Below, piece by piece: positions 46,280 to 58,740 of a stretch of 64,000 bases of DNA. The translations under genes were made by a program, and so were the position numbers. Every line of letters starts with the position of its first letter. Position 1 is the first letter of the stretch. The DNA is from Lunularia cruciata (Eukaryota > Streptophyta > Marchantiopsida > Lunulariales > Lunulariaceae), in contig OX419758.1 in NCBI GenBank assembly GCA_948567375.1, positions 63,951,965 to 64,015,964 on the forward strand. Direction: 5' to 3'. Under the pieces are notes generated by a model. The model ran no database searches. It worked only from the letters and a program-made list of their open reading frames with translations, and was not told where the DNA came from.

Positions 46280-49200
46280 TTGATTAGTTCCAATGGGATT
46301 GAAGGCTCAACCTATGCAAGTTTGCTTCACTTGCAAGGTATGATAGCTAATCGGGGTTGTAGAATTCTGGTTGATTCTGGAAGTTCAAAGAATTGCATGT
46401 CTATGCAAGTAGCAAAGGAATTGGGTATTCCTATCAAGCCAGTGATTGGAAGTAGTTTGATGATGGCGGATGGTAGAAAGGGTTATGCATTCCGCACCTT
46501 GCATCCCGTTACCTTCAAGATTGGGAAGGAGTATTTGGAGTGTATGAGGTTTGTAGTGGCACCTCTACACTATGATATCATTCTAGGTCTACCTTGGCTT
46601 GAATGTCATAAGGTTCAATTTGATTGGACCCAACACCAAATTCAAGTACAACACCAAGGTAGGAATTTCCGATTAGGTTGTCTGGCACCTCTGAGTAAGA
46701 CACCTAAGAATAGTCAGTCCCAAGATGGGAAGTTTGTCGAGAAGGTAGCCATAGAGCAAATCTGGAAGGGAGATGAGTCCCAAGATGGGAAGTTTGCCAG
46801 GAAGGCAACCATGGAGCAAGCTTGGAAGAGAAATGAGTCCCTAGAAGGGAAGTTTGTGAATGAAGCAGCCATAGAGCAAGCTTTGGAGGACGATAAGTCT
46901 GTATTTGCGGTGTGGATCAAGCCGATTGCACAAGAACAATCTGAGGAGGGCCAAGTGCCGCATCAAGCAATGGTTGATCGGATAGTTCAGGAGTTTGCAG
47001 ATGTGTTTCCGGATGATCTGCCAAAGGGATTACCCTCCGATCGAGGTATGCCCTTCAAGATCGAGTTATTGCCAGGGAGTACTCCAGTGAGTAGACCAAT
47101 CTATCGGCTCTCACCAAAGGAGTTGGAGGAGTTGCGAACAACACTTACAGAGTTGTTGGAGAAGGATTTCATACGACATAGTACCTCTCCGTGGGGAGCA
47201 CCGGTACTATTTGTTCCAAAGAAGGATGGAGGACTTCGTTTCTGTATTGATTACCGTGGGCTCAATAAGCAAACCGTGAAGAATGCATATCCCTTGCCTC
47301 GGATCGATGACCTGCTTGATCAACTAAGTGGAGCATGCTACTTTTCCAAGCTAGATCTTCGTAGCGGCTATTGGCAAATTCCTATTGAAGGAGAGGACGT
47401 GCAAAAGACTACTTTTTGCACAAGGTATGGACATTTTGAGTGGAGAGTTCTACCTTTCGGACTCACTAATGCTCCAGCAGTCTTCATGGATCAGATGCAT
47501 CGAGTGTTGGAGGGACTATTGGATCGGTCCGTGGTGGTGTTCTTAGATGATATCTTAATCTATAGCAGGACAGAGGCAGAACATGTGAATCATGTGCGAG
47601 AAGTCCTAAGACGACTACGACAATGGAAATTTTACTGCAAGAAGTCAAAGTGTGCTTTTTGGCAGAAGGAGGTTACCTTCTTGGGTCATAAGATCTCATC
47701 AGAGGGGATCAAGATGGAAGAAGAGAAGATCAAGGCCATTACTGATTGGCCTACCTTGAAGGATGCTACAGAAGTACGAGCATTCAATGGACTGGCCAGT
47801 TTTTACCGACGGTTCATCCACTATTATGCTCACGTGGCTGCACCATTGACTGACCTCTTGGGAAAGAACTCGAGCTTCCAGTGGACCACCAAGCATGAAG
47901 AAGCATTCCAGAAGTTAAAGCATATGGTGTCTTCAAGACCTATTCTTCAACCATATGATCCTCAACTACCTTGTGTGGTTGATTTTGATGCTTCTAACTT
48001 TGCAATTGGAGCTGTGTTACAACAAGAATTTCCAGATGGACTACATCCGATAGCCTTTGTGTCTCACCGACTAAATACAGCAGAAAGAAATTACTCTGCT
48101 CGAGATCGGGAACAACTTGCAATGGTATATGCCACCAAGGTATGGAGGCATTATCTCTTGGGGGAACAAGTGATCATGCGAACTGATCACAAGCCATTGT
48201 TGCAGACCTTACACTTGGAGCACATGAAGAGCCGGCATCATCGATGGGAAGAGCAACTCCAATTGTTTGACATCAAACTTGAGTACAAACCAGGTCGGTT
48301 CCATGTCATTCCCGATGCTCTATCACGACCTGATTTGAAGGATCTTGTTTTCATCACGGCGCCAATTACAACGGTGTCCATTGACCCTAAGGTCCACAAT
48401 GAGTTTCAATCAGCTCTACGACAAGATCCCTTCTTCCAAATGGTACACGGTCGTCTGACAGCATGCGACAAGGAGTACAACACCTTCTCCTTTAAGGAAG
48501 GCCTTTTATTCCATGCAGACCAGATCTATGTTCCAGCCAAAGGTGATCTTCGACTTGTGCGCCTTCAAGAAGCCCATGATTTACCAATAGCTGGTCACAT
48601 GGGAGTGGACAAGACCTTGGGCACCCTCCAACGCCAATGGTGGTGGCCCAACATGACACGAGATGTTCGAGACTTTGTCCGATCATGTGAGAGTTGCCAA
48701 CAGAACAAGGCCAGCAACCAGAAGCCGAGTGGACTCCTTCAACCACTCGCCATTCCATCCGCTCGTTGGGAGCATGTGAGCTTGGATCTCATCACATCCT
48801 TGCCAAAGACAAAACAAGGACACACTGCCATCGTGGTGTTTGTGGATAAGCTTAGTAAGCAAATCCACTTGGCACCAACTTGTGATACCGTGGATGCTCC
48901 AACCTTAGCACAAATCTACTTTGACAATGTCTTCAAGCATCATGGCATGCCACGCGTACTCATCTCCGACCGTGATCCTCGCTTTACCGGGAAGTTTTGG
49001 CAAGCACTCTTTCAGATACTCGGCACCAAGCTTGCTTTGTCCACGGCCTATCATCCTCAAACTGATGGACAAACTGAACGCGCCAATTGTACATTGGAGG
49101 ATATGTTGCGGGCCTTTGTCAATGTCCACCATACCAACTGGGATGAATGTCTTGCAGCTGCAGAATTTGCCTACAACAACTCCAAACAGGCAAGCACTGG

Positions 49201-49810
49201 ATTTTCTCCCTTCTTTCTCAATTTTGGCCAAGATCCGCTTGTTCCAAATTCTCTTCTTGCTCCCCCTCCCTCTCAAGTTCCTCATACTTCTACATTCTTG
49301 ACCACTATATCCCGCTCTCTCCAACAAGCCAAGTCTCACCTCCTTGTTGCTCAGAATCACCAAAAACAATATGCAGACCATCATCGTCGTGATCTCACCT
49401 TTGAAGTTGGTGATAAAGTCATGCTATCCTCTAGTAACCTCCCTCTCCCACTTGATACCCAAGTTCGTAAACTTGCTCCTAATTGGATAGGACCCTTTGA
49501 TATCACCCATATTATCTCTCCTATTGCTTATCGTCTTGCCTTACCTTGTCACATGCGTATCCATCCTGTCTTTCATGTTTCCAAGTTGAAACCCTTTGTT
49601 CCTAACCCTTCTTCCTTTTCCTCTCGAGTCCAACCTCCCCCTCTTCCTATCCCTATCAATGATCATGAGGAGTACGAAGTTGATTGTATCCTTGCGCGTC
49701 GCCATATTCAACGAGGCCGTCGCCAACACACGGAGTACAAGGTCCTTTGGAAAGGGTATCCCCTTCATGATGCCACATGGGAACCTCTTTCTCACCTCCA
49801 GAATGCATAG
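46280..49810 (+). CDS. Ty3 pol: protease, RT, RNase H, integrase, chromodomain
   Basis: 1,176 codons as listed from 46,280. The frame is open from 46,229 and so overlaps the end of gag by about 25 bases in another frame; Ty3-group elements commonly make pol by frameshifting or as a fused product. Approximate order by residue: aspartic protease VDSGSSKN (31), RT with YRGLNK and FLDDILIYS (250-430), RNase [13 protein letters not shown] and RTDHKPL (565-640), integrase with the zinc-binding HHCC region (765-815) and a D,D-35-E core including SDRDPRF and [10 protein letters not shown] (833-935), then a chromodomain at 1,130-1,173 ([14 protein letters not shown]). The frame looks whole. Confidence 0.95.
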   Translation: MISSNGIEGSTYASLLHLQGMIANRGCRILVDSGSSKNCMSMQVAKELGIPIKPVIGSSLMMADGRKGYAFRTLHPVTFKIGKEYLECMRFVVAPLHYDIILGLPWLECHKVQFDWTQHQIQVQHQGRNFRLGCLAPLSKTPKNSQSQDGKFVEKVAIEQIWKGDESQDGKFARKATMEQAWKRNESLEGKFVNEAAIEQALEDDKSVFAVWIKPIAQEQSEEGQVPHQAMVDRIVQEFADVFPDDLPKGLPSDRGMPFKIELLPGSTPVSRPIYRLSPKELEELRTTLTELLEKDFIRHSTSPWGAPVLFVPKKDGGLRFCIDYRGLNKQTVKNAYPLPRIDDLLDQLSGACYFSKLDLRSGYWQIPIEGEDVQKTTFCTRYGHFEWRVLPFGLTNAPAVFMDQMHRVLEGLLDRSVVVFLDDILIYSRTEAEHVNHVREVLRRLRQWKFYCKKSKCAFWQKEVTFLGHKISSEGIKMEEEKIKAITDWPTLKDATEVRAFNGLASFYRRFIHYYAHVAAPLTDLLGKNSSFQWTTKHEEAFQKLKHMVSSRPILQPYDPQLPCVVDFDASNFAIGAVLQQEFPDGLHPIAFVSHRLNTAERNYSARDREQLAMVYATKVWRHYLLGEQVIMRTDHKPLLQTLHLEHMKSRHHRWEEQLQLFDIKLEYKPGRFHVIPDALSRPDLKDLVFITAPITTVSIDPKVHNEFQSALRQDPFFQMVHGRLTACDKEYNTFSFKEGLLFHADQIYVPAKGDLRLVRLQEAHDLPIAGHMGVDKTLGTLQRQWWWPNMTRDVRDFVRSCESCQQNKASNQKPSGLLQPLAIPSARWEHVSLDLITSLPKTKQGHTAIVVFVDKLSKQIHLAPTCDTVDAPTLAQIYFDNVFKHHGMPRVLISDRDPRFTGKFWQALFQILGTKLALSTAYHPQTDGQTERANCTLEDMLRAFVNVHHTNWDECLAAAEFAYNNSKQASTGFSPFFLNFGQDPLVPNSLLAPPPSQVPHTSTFLTTISRSLQQAKSHLLVAQNHQKQYADHHRRDLTFEVGDKVMLSSSNLPLPLDTQVRKLAPNWIGPFDITHIISPIAYRLALPCHMRIHPVFHVSKLKPFVPNPSSFSSRVQPPPLPIPINDHEEYEVDCILARRHIQRGRRQHTEYKVLWKGYPLHDATWEPLSHLQNA

Positions 49811-49861
49811 ATGGCCATCAAGGAATTTGAAGCTTCACTGGCGACGAGGACGTCACCAACT

Positions 49862-49876
49862 AGCGGCGGGGAAATA
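49862..49876 (+). other. Polypurine tract
   Basis: AGCGGCGGGGAAATA lies immediately before the 3' LTR, the usual position of the plus-strand primer in Ty3 elements. Confidence 0.75.
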
Positions 49877-50299
49877 TGTAACAATATGGAGCTTAGTGAC
49901 GAAGTTAGTCGGGCTTACAAAGTAGAGAATAAGCCAAAATAGCCTAGAATATTCTAGAAGCATCTAAGAAGCTTCTTAGGAAGCTTCCCAACTAGTTAAC
50001 TTGCGCCCTAAGCAGGTAGCTTCTAGAAGGAAGCTTCTAGAAGCTTCTAACTAGCTTAGCTTGCACGCCAAGTAGGCGGCTTCTAGAAGGAAGCTTCTTG
50101 AGAAGCTTCCTAGTTAACTTGACTTGCACTCCAAGAAAGCGGCTCAAGGAAGCTTCTTGAGAAGCTTCAAAGGTCTTGTGTGCTACCTATAAATACGAAG
50201 GCCAAAGCTCATGCTAGGCATTCGGAGTTTTCCCTCATTCAAGTGTCCCAATATGAGTTTCCATTCTCCTATTTCTCTCCTCGGTTTCGGTGTTTTACA
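49877..50299 (+). repeat. 3' LTR of the Ty3 element
   Basis: 423 bases, same length as the 5' LTR, about five mismatches. Ends TTTTACA followed by the target duplication CTATC. Confidence 0.95.
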
Positions 50300-50511
50300 C
50301 TATCTATAAATACCAAAGCCAAAGCTCATGTTAGGTATTTGGAGTTTTCCCGCATTCATGTATCCCAATGTGATCTTCCATTCTCCTATTTCTTTCTTTG
50401 GTCTCGGTCTTTTACAATCAAGGAAGACTATAAACCTCTAGTCCAATCTGACGATAGTGAAGCAAAAGATGAAAATTCCTCTTGTGCTCATGGGGAAAGA
50501 CTATTTCTCAT

Positions 50512-52700
50512 CTACCGTAGTAACATATGGAGAGAATAGGATCCATCCTCCACCTCTACCACATAACTCTCCAAAACCGGCCTATCAACAATCACAAAAT
50601 GAGAGGAAAGTAGAGGTGCCAAGAGAGCCCAACTACCCAAAAATGCTATAGGTGTCATCTCCTCCATAGATAGCAAGCCAACCCCTCCATATTGTAGACA
50701 GATCGGCAAAGCCATCTGTCTACGTGCCAAATCCTTTGTCACATACTTAAAAGTCCTTGGTCCAATAATATCACCAAAGACTCCATAATCTTCCTATCAA
50801 AGGCTCTCAAACGTGATAGGAAGAACAAGGATGGAGGAACTATGTGTATGAGGTATGTCGGTTGATGAGCAATACTCAAGGAGAGTATACCAAATGCCAC
50901 CAATGGATCTCCTAGTAATGGAAGGTCATCCACATGGAGAACATCCTATGCAAGGGCAGCATCTAAGAAGCGTGTGACAAAATCCTCGGATCCTACCGGC
51001 ATTCCAAGAACACATAGTCCATCTATAGATGTGACACACCCCAATGGAAGCTCAAGGTGTGGAGGGATACTTAAAGGAGACCATACCTTGCACTTTGACA
51101 CCTTGACTCTCAAGCCAACTAGATGTAGCTCGGTAGTCAAGTGGTCAAAGGCTTGCCTAATCTGATCTATAGGGCCCATGATGTGTATCATCTGCCAAGG
51201 AGAGAAATACACAACCTGGCATGGCCAAAGTAGTAGATAGGAGAGCTCTAAGTGAGCCATGGCAAATAAGGGTCCTCCTAAAGGATCTCCCTGATGTGTA
51301 CCAATAGTTGACTCCAAGATGGTGACTCCCTCTTGTGAACAACCGTGTTGGTAGTAAAGGGAAGCAGGAAAGCCATAAAAAGACCGCACAAAAGGAGTAA
51401 GACTCACCAAGGATCTACCAGCCTCTCTAAGCTCTCTAAAGATGGATACATGTGAGATACTATTAAAAGCATTCTCAACATCCACCTGTAGGACAACCCA
51501 CTCCAGATGGATATCTAGGAGTGCTCTAATGCCTAAAGATATAGCCTCACGTCCTTCAAGTGTAACTACTTCAAATTTATGTGGATTGAGGTGTTGTCAA
51601 AAGTGAGAATGGTGCTGAAGGACAATGGTATGATTGATCAGATGCAAAAAGATCTTTCCAATAGCAATCGGTCTAATGCTCCCTGTGTCCTTTTCCATCA
51701 CGAGAAGTCGACTAGCACCTAACACCTGACTAATAGACATAGGAATGTCTCCTCTCACTACTGTTGTAGCTACCTGAAACAACTTGATACAACTACTAGA
51801 AGGATCATCTACCTGAAAGCAAGCTCTAAGGTGCTCATAAACCATCCCTAACAAGCCTCTAGAGGAAAGGCAAGGGGCAGTGCACAATGCTTGTGCAAAA
51901 AGCGACCTATCAAGACATAAGGGCTGCTCTGACTGATCATCTAAGACCTTAGTGGTAGTCCTTCTACTGCCATAGGATGTAGTGAGTGTAGGGAAGAGAT
52001 TGTCTCATCAGTAGGACTAGCTATAGATAAAGGATGTAGCGCTCATGCTACTCTACTAAACTCCCCCCACCTGACCCAATGTCCTACACTATCGTAATCG
52101 AGTGGACTGTGTGGTATCTTGTGGTGAAATCTATCTCCTCAAGCGTGTAGCCCTAAAGGACTCCTCTTGAAGGGCCACCCAATCCCCTGCTCAAAATCAA
52201 TAGAATCTAGCAGCCACCTCTCTATGCCACTCACGTCCCCCTCTAGCATAACGAAGGCACCATCAAGGGAGTAAGAGGAATAGGAACCATGCTAACTCGT
52301 CCAAGGAATCATATGCCAAATGATCAAGTGGTAGGCAAAAAGCCTATCTAGCCTCATCAAGGAGTGTGCGGGGTAGCCTATGGAATAGACATGGACATGG
52401 AAAACTAGTCTCATATAACCCTAAAATGCAACCCACTTGAGAAGCTAACTACTCCCACGACTCAATCGGTATCCCTGGAACGGTCAACAAAGGGATAGAA
52501 GAAGCATGAATAATCATGAGTGTCACTACTATCGATGTGGTTTTTTGCCTCATATGGGCATCCTAAGTGGTCCAATCATAGTCCTTGTGCATGCTTCCCA
52601 CATGGGTCTTTACTCCTTGCGAGGTAAAGCGTCGGTGACACACCAGGCATGGTGTATCCTGAGTTGCTCTAGGCGGCCCCACATGGGGAGGTGTAGCCAT
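50512..52700 (-). pseudogene. LINE protein, zinc finger and reverse transcriptase, copy A
   Basis: Reading leftward: ATG at 52,700, then PCLVCHRRFTSQGVKTH and GSMH, a C-x2-C...H-x4-H zinc finger like those before R2-type RTs. RT motifs follow: SIRPIAIGKI near 51,650, LQVDVENAFNSISH near 51,470, GTHQGDPLGG near 51,300, the catalytic LADDTH in a neighbouring frame near 51,190, and GLRVKVSKCKVW near 51,100. After RT comes ARRQMALPICLQYGGVGLLS near 50,690, the conserved stretch found C-terminal to RT in this group. At least two frame changes are visible. A working enzyme would nick target DNA and prime reverse transcription from the nick. Confidence 0.85.
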
Positions 52701-52704
52701 GGCT

Positions 52705-54609
52705 AGCACAAGAATAATAATAGTAATATATGATGCGCTCCTCTATATCTCCTCGTACCTGCAAAACCCCAACTCCTCACATCCCAACTCACATAAGAAA
52801 ATACAATCTCTCCAAACCCTAAAATCTACAAACTCTTATAACTTTCAAATTCCATCTCCAAAATTTTCAACCTAAATTCACATGGAACTTAATCATGAAA
52901 ACCAAGAGATTAAAAATACAAATTCCCAACCCATAACTTTCAATGTGTACGGATCACCCTAAACCCTAAAAAACATAAAAATCCTCATAATTTTCTACTC
53001 AATTCTCCATAGTCTTCAATCTAGGTACCAATGGAGCCAAAATTGAAAAACAAACAAAATCGACTATCTACTCAAGTGCTATACGCTAGGGAACCCTTAT
53101 AGCATATGGACCTTTCTTCTCACATCTCTCCCTCTTGTCTCCACACTCTCCCAAAGTCTTCTCTTCTTCACTCTTTATAATTATCCTTAGGTTTTCCAAA
53201 AATTTTATGAACGAAGAATGTGACAAATGTAAAAAATCTTAATAAAAAGTATTTGATCATTATGTTTTGTAAAATTTATGTTTTTCAATTATTAAAAATT
53301 CAAAATTTTCAATTTATTTCTTCACATGGGTCTGCTCTCTCATCATCGGGACAAGTAACTTGGTATTCAAGAGATCTATTTTGTCTTTACATAGAATAAA
53401 AAGCAAAGGGAAGTTTTAGAGGATTAAATATTAAATTGACTCGAGAGAACAATACTGTTAATAAGGTTATACATCAATATACATACAATACAATATGAAG
53501 ATGTATGAACTCGGAATTATCAAGGATGGTAAGAATAAATTTGAGTGGTCTTGAGAGACAAACTTTTGGGAGAACCCTAGAAGGATGTGCTCCATATCCT
53601 GCTAAGCAAAAATACAACCTAATGATTACAATGAAACACTCAAAGTAAATACATCACCCTATCTAGAGCAGTATAGATAATCAAGTGATGAAGGTTTTGG
53701 TAATTAGTGTTGGAATTTTAGGTGGCAAAACTTATCAAAGGCGTAAAGAAGAAGTGCTAAACAATGTGGATCAATATGTTGAGTATTCTTTTCAATCTAG
53801 ACTTGAATTGAACAATATCCTCTTCTGTACTTTGCTAGATTTGCATCTCCACTACTTTTTTAAAATATGGCTAAATTACTTTCTTGTTTTGTACTTCAAG
53901 TAAAGAGAACGATGAGTAAAATTTTGTAAAGGAGAAACAAAAAGCAAAGGAAATTAAATGTTGCTTTCTCTAGCCACCTGCACATAATCTTTTAACTGAC
54001 CAATGTGGTTAATATCTGATGAAAATGGAAGGTGAGGAAGAAGTATTGTCAAAATAAGATTTTATTAATACCAAATTAAGAAATATCTGTCAATGATTTT
54101 GGAACAACATAAAATAATAATAAAATTATTGATGCTCAATATTCTTGAATAGATTCCTCCTAGATAAACCGTTAGAGATTTTTTGGGATTCATTTCAAAG
54201 AAAAAGGTCATGCGTAAATGAGAACACTCAAAGGTTATATCATCTATGTTTTAACAACGCAAGTGACGTTCACACCAAGAAAGACTGGTGTGAACTAGGA
54301 GGTATCCATTGATTCTCTTTAATTTCACCATGGGATACAATTGATTAATGTGGATTATAGTAGCCAAAATCTAAAATATCTAAAGAAGGAAAAATACAAA
54401 ATGTTGTAAACTAAGGTATTGTACACATGTTTATATTATTTTGAACATGTAACAAAATAAAATTTAGGGTAATATAGATTGATGAAATTCAAAATATAGA
54501 GGTCTACATTGGCTTCATCTGAATTTTATCATTAATTACAACATATAAATAGAAGTGACCAATGTTTCCTAACTTGTAAGTACTTTCTTGAAGCTGTGCA
54601 TAACTTTAA
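52705..54609. other. LINE 5' flank and AT-rich intergenic DNA
   Basis: 52,705-53,180 has repeated CCCTAAA-type boxes and pyrimidine-rich plus-strand sequence and may be the LINE 5' untranslated region. Beyond that the DNA is AT-rich with short frames only (72 codons at 53,685-53,903). Nothing recognised. Confidence 0.4.
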
Positions 54610-55505
54610 TACCAAGAGCTAGCCACATGATCTAGATGTGAAATTTGGTTTGGTAACATCTAGAATGATGTTATACATGATGGTCAAAATAGATCAGATA
54701 GACATATCACCAAAAGAGTACTTCTACTAATAAGGCAAAAACCAAAATAGACCGGAGAACCTTAGAACCAATAGCTAGACATATGATTTAAAGGTGAAAA
54801 TTGGTTTGGTAACATTTGGAAGGATGTTATACATGATGGTCAAAATAGATCAGATAGACATATCACCAAAAGAGTACTTCTACTAATAAGGCAAAAACCA
54901 AAATAGACCAGGGAACCTTAGAACCAATAGCTAGACATATGATTTAAAGGTGAAAATTGGTTTGGTAACATTTGGAAGGATGTTACACATGATGGACTAA
55001 ACAGACCAGAAATAGGTATCACCAAAAGGGGACTTCTACTAATAGAATAGGAACCAAAATATGCTTGAAATCTTTGAAGGCAATTTTGGAGGCCTAAATG
55101 GATGAATTAAGCCTCAAAAATGTGCAAATTACCCCCTCACTAGAGGAAAGGTTGGCCTTCCCTTCACCTTAGTTTGTCTCATGGAGAGCTTTCCAATGGT
55201 ACCTTACATGATTCTGAGATTCCTATAGGAAGATTCCCTAAAAGATTCCCTCTGGTCAAAGCTTGTTTGACCAACCAGATAGGACCTAGACCAACATGTC
55301 ACCCATCCAAGTAAGTAATCCAAGGGTTGAGCTTGTTGACATGTCACCTATCTGTGTGCCTAATCCTATGGTGGAGCTTCCTTGGAGGAGATACTCCTTG
55401 TCTATATAAAAAGAGAAGGTGCTCCTTTGGGGCACCGAATGTTTGAGTGTGTATTTATGTTTTCTCTCTTCTCTTGTCCTTGAAGTATTACAATAATACA
55501 TTCCC
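54610..55505 (+). repeat. Dispersed repeat R3, long copy with three 156-bp units
   Basis: Three tandem units start at 54,610, 54,766 and 54,922. They are followed by a 430-base block with a TATA-like TCTATATAAAAAG near 55,401 and a candidate start region at GGGGCACCGAATG. An inverted copy lies at 58,741-59,350 and a partial one at 32-311. The layout (upstream repeats, TATA box, short leader) resembles an LTR, but no TG...CA ends or target duplication were fixed. Confidence 0.75.
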
Positions 55506-55806
55506 ATGATTTTAAGAATAATATTACAATTTTCATATCATTTTAGAAATATTTAATTTTAGTATATCAAACATATTTCATATAAATACTAATTTCTAAT
55601 TTCTACCTCCTAAATTCTTTTTTCAAATCTCTATTAGTGTGGTCCTAGCTAATTAGCTATACTAATTATGTGTCAACATTAATTACCTAGATGGAGTACC
55701 CAAAATTTCAATTGTCAATTTTAAGTGTGGATACCTCTTGCACTTATGAATTACAGAATCCGGCAAGGTTGTCATGATATTGGGAGAAACTCTTGATTCA
55801 CAATAA
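55506..55806. other. AT-rich spacer
   Basis: No gene or repeat end recognised. Confidence 0.4.
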
Positions 55807-57840
55807 TACAAGGGAGAGACAAAAGAGGTAAATTAGGGCTAGGCCTCAATAGTATCAATATGAGAAATTTTCCCTGTTGCACCTAAGATATATGAGTTAT
55901 GCAAGTCGTAAGGTCTAGAAATTAATGGAGCGTCCAAAGAAGCATCACCTAATGTACTTTCTCTCTTATGGATTACACCAATCAATACTCTTTGTAGAGC
56001 AATGGACACATGTCATCTAAAGTATGCTACAAAGTATGAGATTGAAAGTGGTACCCCTTGACGTCTAATATGATAAGCTCTCATGCACTCCTTGACAAAT
56101 GTATCAAACATCGTGTCCATCATTCCATATAACTCCAAGGTTAAATGAACAAAGAAGTGACCTTGGTACATACTCCTATACTTGGAGACCTTGCACATTG
56201 ATGCTTTGCTTGCTGCCCATCCCAGGAGTGAGTAATCATTCCCAAAAAAATGCATGCATAGGGTCTATCCACAACATCTACCACTATCACCTGATCATCT
56301 TGGACCAAGTGTAAGTTTGTTCTGACATGTGTCATCTACAAAGCATATGAGCACTCCCTCCAAGCAAGGTATCCACTCTCTCATGCCATAGCAAACACTC
56401 TATCCCTAATGGCATCATGAGTAGCTATCCTTTGTCCTCTAAAAGGACATATTGTCCTATGGATCATTGTTTCATTTGGTGTAGAAGCACACTCACAAGT
56501 GAGTGATGAAGATGTAGATGGGTGCACCAAACCTAGGCAGAACCTCACCAGTGAGAAAGTAGGTAGTGCAATTTAGAATGCCCTAATGCACGATCAAGGT
56601 AGGATCCAAGAGCATATACCATTGTAGGAGAAAGAGCAAAGATGTGCTCTAGTGGCCCAAGGAATGGACAAGTCAACTAAGAGAGAATGTAGTGTATGGT
56701 GACACTAATGCTCCATCAAGGAAGATTGCAAACCTCTAGTCCAATCTGATAGTGATGAAGCAAACGATAGAAGGTCCTCTCATGCTCGTGAGGATAGGCC
56801 ATCTCTCATTTGTTGTAATAACATCTGGAGAGAAAAGGATCACTCCTCCACCTTGATTACATATGTCTCCAAAATTGACCTATCAACAACCACAAAATGA
56901 GTGGACAGTAGGGGTGCCAAGAGAGAGCCCAACTACCCAAGAAAACTCTATTAGGGCCTTCTCCTCCATAGATTATAGGCCTATCCCTCTTCATGAGATT
57001 GATAAAGATGTTTTTCTACATGCCAAGTCTCCTATCACACACTCAAATGTCCTTGGTATGACGATATCACCAAAGACTCCCATAATCACCCTATCAAAAG
57101 CTCTCAAATGTGATCGGAAGGTCAAGGAGGAACCATGAAGAGAAGGCAAGTCAATTGGTGGATAATGCTAAAGGAGAGTATACCAAATGCCACATGCAGG
57201 TCTCCTAGTAGCTAAAGGTCATCCACATTGAAATATCCTCTACAAGGGAAACATTTAAGAAGCATGTGACAAAATCCTTGGATCCTACTAGCACTCCAAT
57301 AATATGATGTCCATCTATAGGTATGATACAACCCTCAAGAATCTCAAGGTGGGGAGGGATACTTGAAGGGAACCATGCTCTACACTTTGACACCTTGACT
57401 CTCAAGCCTACAAGATGTAGCTCGATAGTCAAGTGATGAAATGCTTGCTTAATCTGACCTATAAGGCCCACAATGTGTATCATCTGCCAAGGAGAGAAAT
57501 ACAAAACCTAACATGGCCAAAGTAGTAGATAACATAGCTTTAAAGTGAGCCATAACAAATAAAGGTCTCCCTAAAAAGTCTCTCTATTGCGTACCAATAA
57601 TTGACTCCAAGACACTAACTCCCTCCTATAACTACCAACCATGATGATAGTAAAAGGAAGCATCCCATAGAATGACCTGCATGAAAGGAATAAGACTCAT
57701 CAAGGATCCACCAACCTCCCTAAGCTCTCTAAAGATGGATGCCAAGAAATATTACAAAAAGCATTCTCAACATCCACTTGTAGGATGATCCACTCTAGAG
57801 GGATATCTAAGAGTGTTATGATGCTTAGACATATATGCCA
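55807..57840 (-). mobile_element. R2-like LINE, copy B (5'-truncated)
   Basis: Collinear with copy A from the tail (ACAAGGGAGAGAC near 55,809) through the endonuclease-like region (56,013-56,335) and the post-RT region to RT. Here 57,205-57,504 encodes HLVGLRVKVSKCRAW and IPPHLEILEGC, and similarity ends just before the DVENAF-type motif near 57,790-57,840. The right edge lacks the N-terminal half, as expected from incomplete reverse transcription. Frames are broken. It has neither the R4 insert nor the solo LTR of copy A and so shows the empty state of both sites. Confidence 0.8.
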
Positions 57841-58740
57841 ACCCAATGTCAACATACTAATAATCTAAATGAGTAAGAAAAGGTCATTCCTATGATGATA
57901 TAGATTGGAAATGACTTGAAGTGAAGATCAAGTGTCACAATGTCACTAGTTGTGTATTCTTGCTTGTTTAACCTCTTGGGCAGAAACCACTCCCAAAAGA
58001 GGGTAGGGATACTCATAGTGGCATCCTACAAAAAGAGGAATTAATGACCACTCAAATGAAAGATCTAATCCAATAAGCCCTTGATAGTGGTAGCACACTT
58101 CATGTTGAAGGCCCTCTTCCTCCTAAAGAGCCTCTTTTACCTTGGTGGCTAGTCCCTTCACATAGGTATATTTCACCCCAAAGGTCAGTTTTAGGCCAAA
58201 GGTTGGTTTTCAACATGAAGGTTCTTTGAAGTGATTCTGTCACTAACCACATCTCTTCCTAAAAAGTGCAATCCAAACAAAATCCAAAATCAACTATCTT
58301 GGCTTGGCTTTTCTATTTTGTGGTACTCTCAATGCTCCATGGTTCCCATAACCTTTCCTTACATTGACTTGCTTGTTCAAAATGTCAAGGGTAACTTCCT
58401 TGATAATGTGAAATTTTTTTACCTAAGTACTCAAGCACTTGTTCTTGCTAAATGTTTAAGGTAACTTCCTCAATTCAATGTGAATTTCATACGCAAGTAC
58501 TCAAACACACACTCTTATTGCAAGATTCCTCACCTCTACTCAACCAAAGTATGCAATCAAAGATGTAAGCAAAAGCAATCCAACACAAAGACTCAAAAGA
58601 GATGTTTGAGCTGAATATTCATTCATGAAAGAAGTGGACATCATTTCTATAGGTTGCAACCCATATATAAAATTTCCTAACTACTGATTGAAGAAGATCA
58701 ATGGTTGAGGATGCCCATAATCTCCTACTACTCCTACTTC
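57841..58740. other. Intergenic DNA, nothing recognised
   Basis: A 77-codon plus frame (58,231-58,464) has no recognisable domain. GTAACTTCCT and ACTCAAGCAC-type sequence recurs at 58,389-58,500, a small local duplication. Confidence 0.4.

Larger units (their letters stand above)
44660..50299 (+). mobile_element. Whole-looking Ty3/gypsy chromodomain retrotransposon
   Basis: Length 5,640 bases with 423-base LTRs at both ends, target duplication CTATC (44,655-44,659 and 50,300-50,304), a tRNA-Met primer site after the 5' LTR, a gag frame, a long pol frame ending in a chromodomain, and a purine tract before the 3' LTR. The two LTRs differ at about five positions, so insertion is recent on a plant time scale (roughly within the last million years at usual plant rates; the rate here is unknown). 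No break was seen in either frame. Chromodomain Ty3 elements (chromoviruses) are common in plants and tend to target chromatin. No envelope gene. Confidence 0.95.
44360..50416 (+). mobile_element. Old solo LTR (Ty3 family), split by a younger element
   Basis: The LTR starts TGTAACAATATGGAG at 44,360 and ends CTTTTACA at 50,416. The target duplication is ATCAA on both sides (44,355-44,359 and 50,417-50,421). Its two halves, 44,360-44,659 and 50,305-50,416, total about 412 bases and are separated by the Ty3 element at 44,660-50,299 with that element's own duplication. LINE copy B keeps the empty site (GCTCCATCAAGGAAG near 56,710), confirming the boundaries. Confidence 0.93.
42701..52704 (-). 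mobile_element. R2-like LINE, copy A (interrupted by later insertions)
   Basis: Read leftward from 52,704 to 42,701. LINE sequence occupies 52,704-50,417, 44,359-44,152 and 43,466-42,701, about 3.3 kb in total. Order of parts: start ATG at 52,700, C2H2 zinc finger near 52,587-52,649, reverse transcriptase 52,000-50,940, a GGVGLLSM-type region after RT near 50,620-50,700, probable restriction-like endonuclease 43,260-43,030, then a 3' tail ending in CTACACGGTCGCC. The gaps are explained by the 685-bp insert and by the Ty3 LTR material. The frame is broken in several places, for example the RT catalytic ADD lies in a different frame from the flanking motifs. Copy B at 55,807-57,840 is collinear. 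Confidence 0.8.

Noticed and set aside
48905-49384. 159-codon minus-strand frame and other frames across the Ty3 pol
   Set aside because: Shadows of the pol reading frame with no domain.
44660-50299. An endogenous virus with an envelope gene
   Set aside because: After the chromodomain the sequence goes directly to the purine tract and 3' LTR; no third frame exists.
52957-52970. Telomeric repeat tract
   Set aside because: Only two CCCTAAA units, next to the LINE 5' flank; single telo-boxes like this are common in plant DNA and do not mark a chromosome end.
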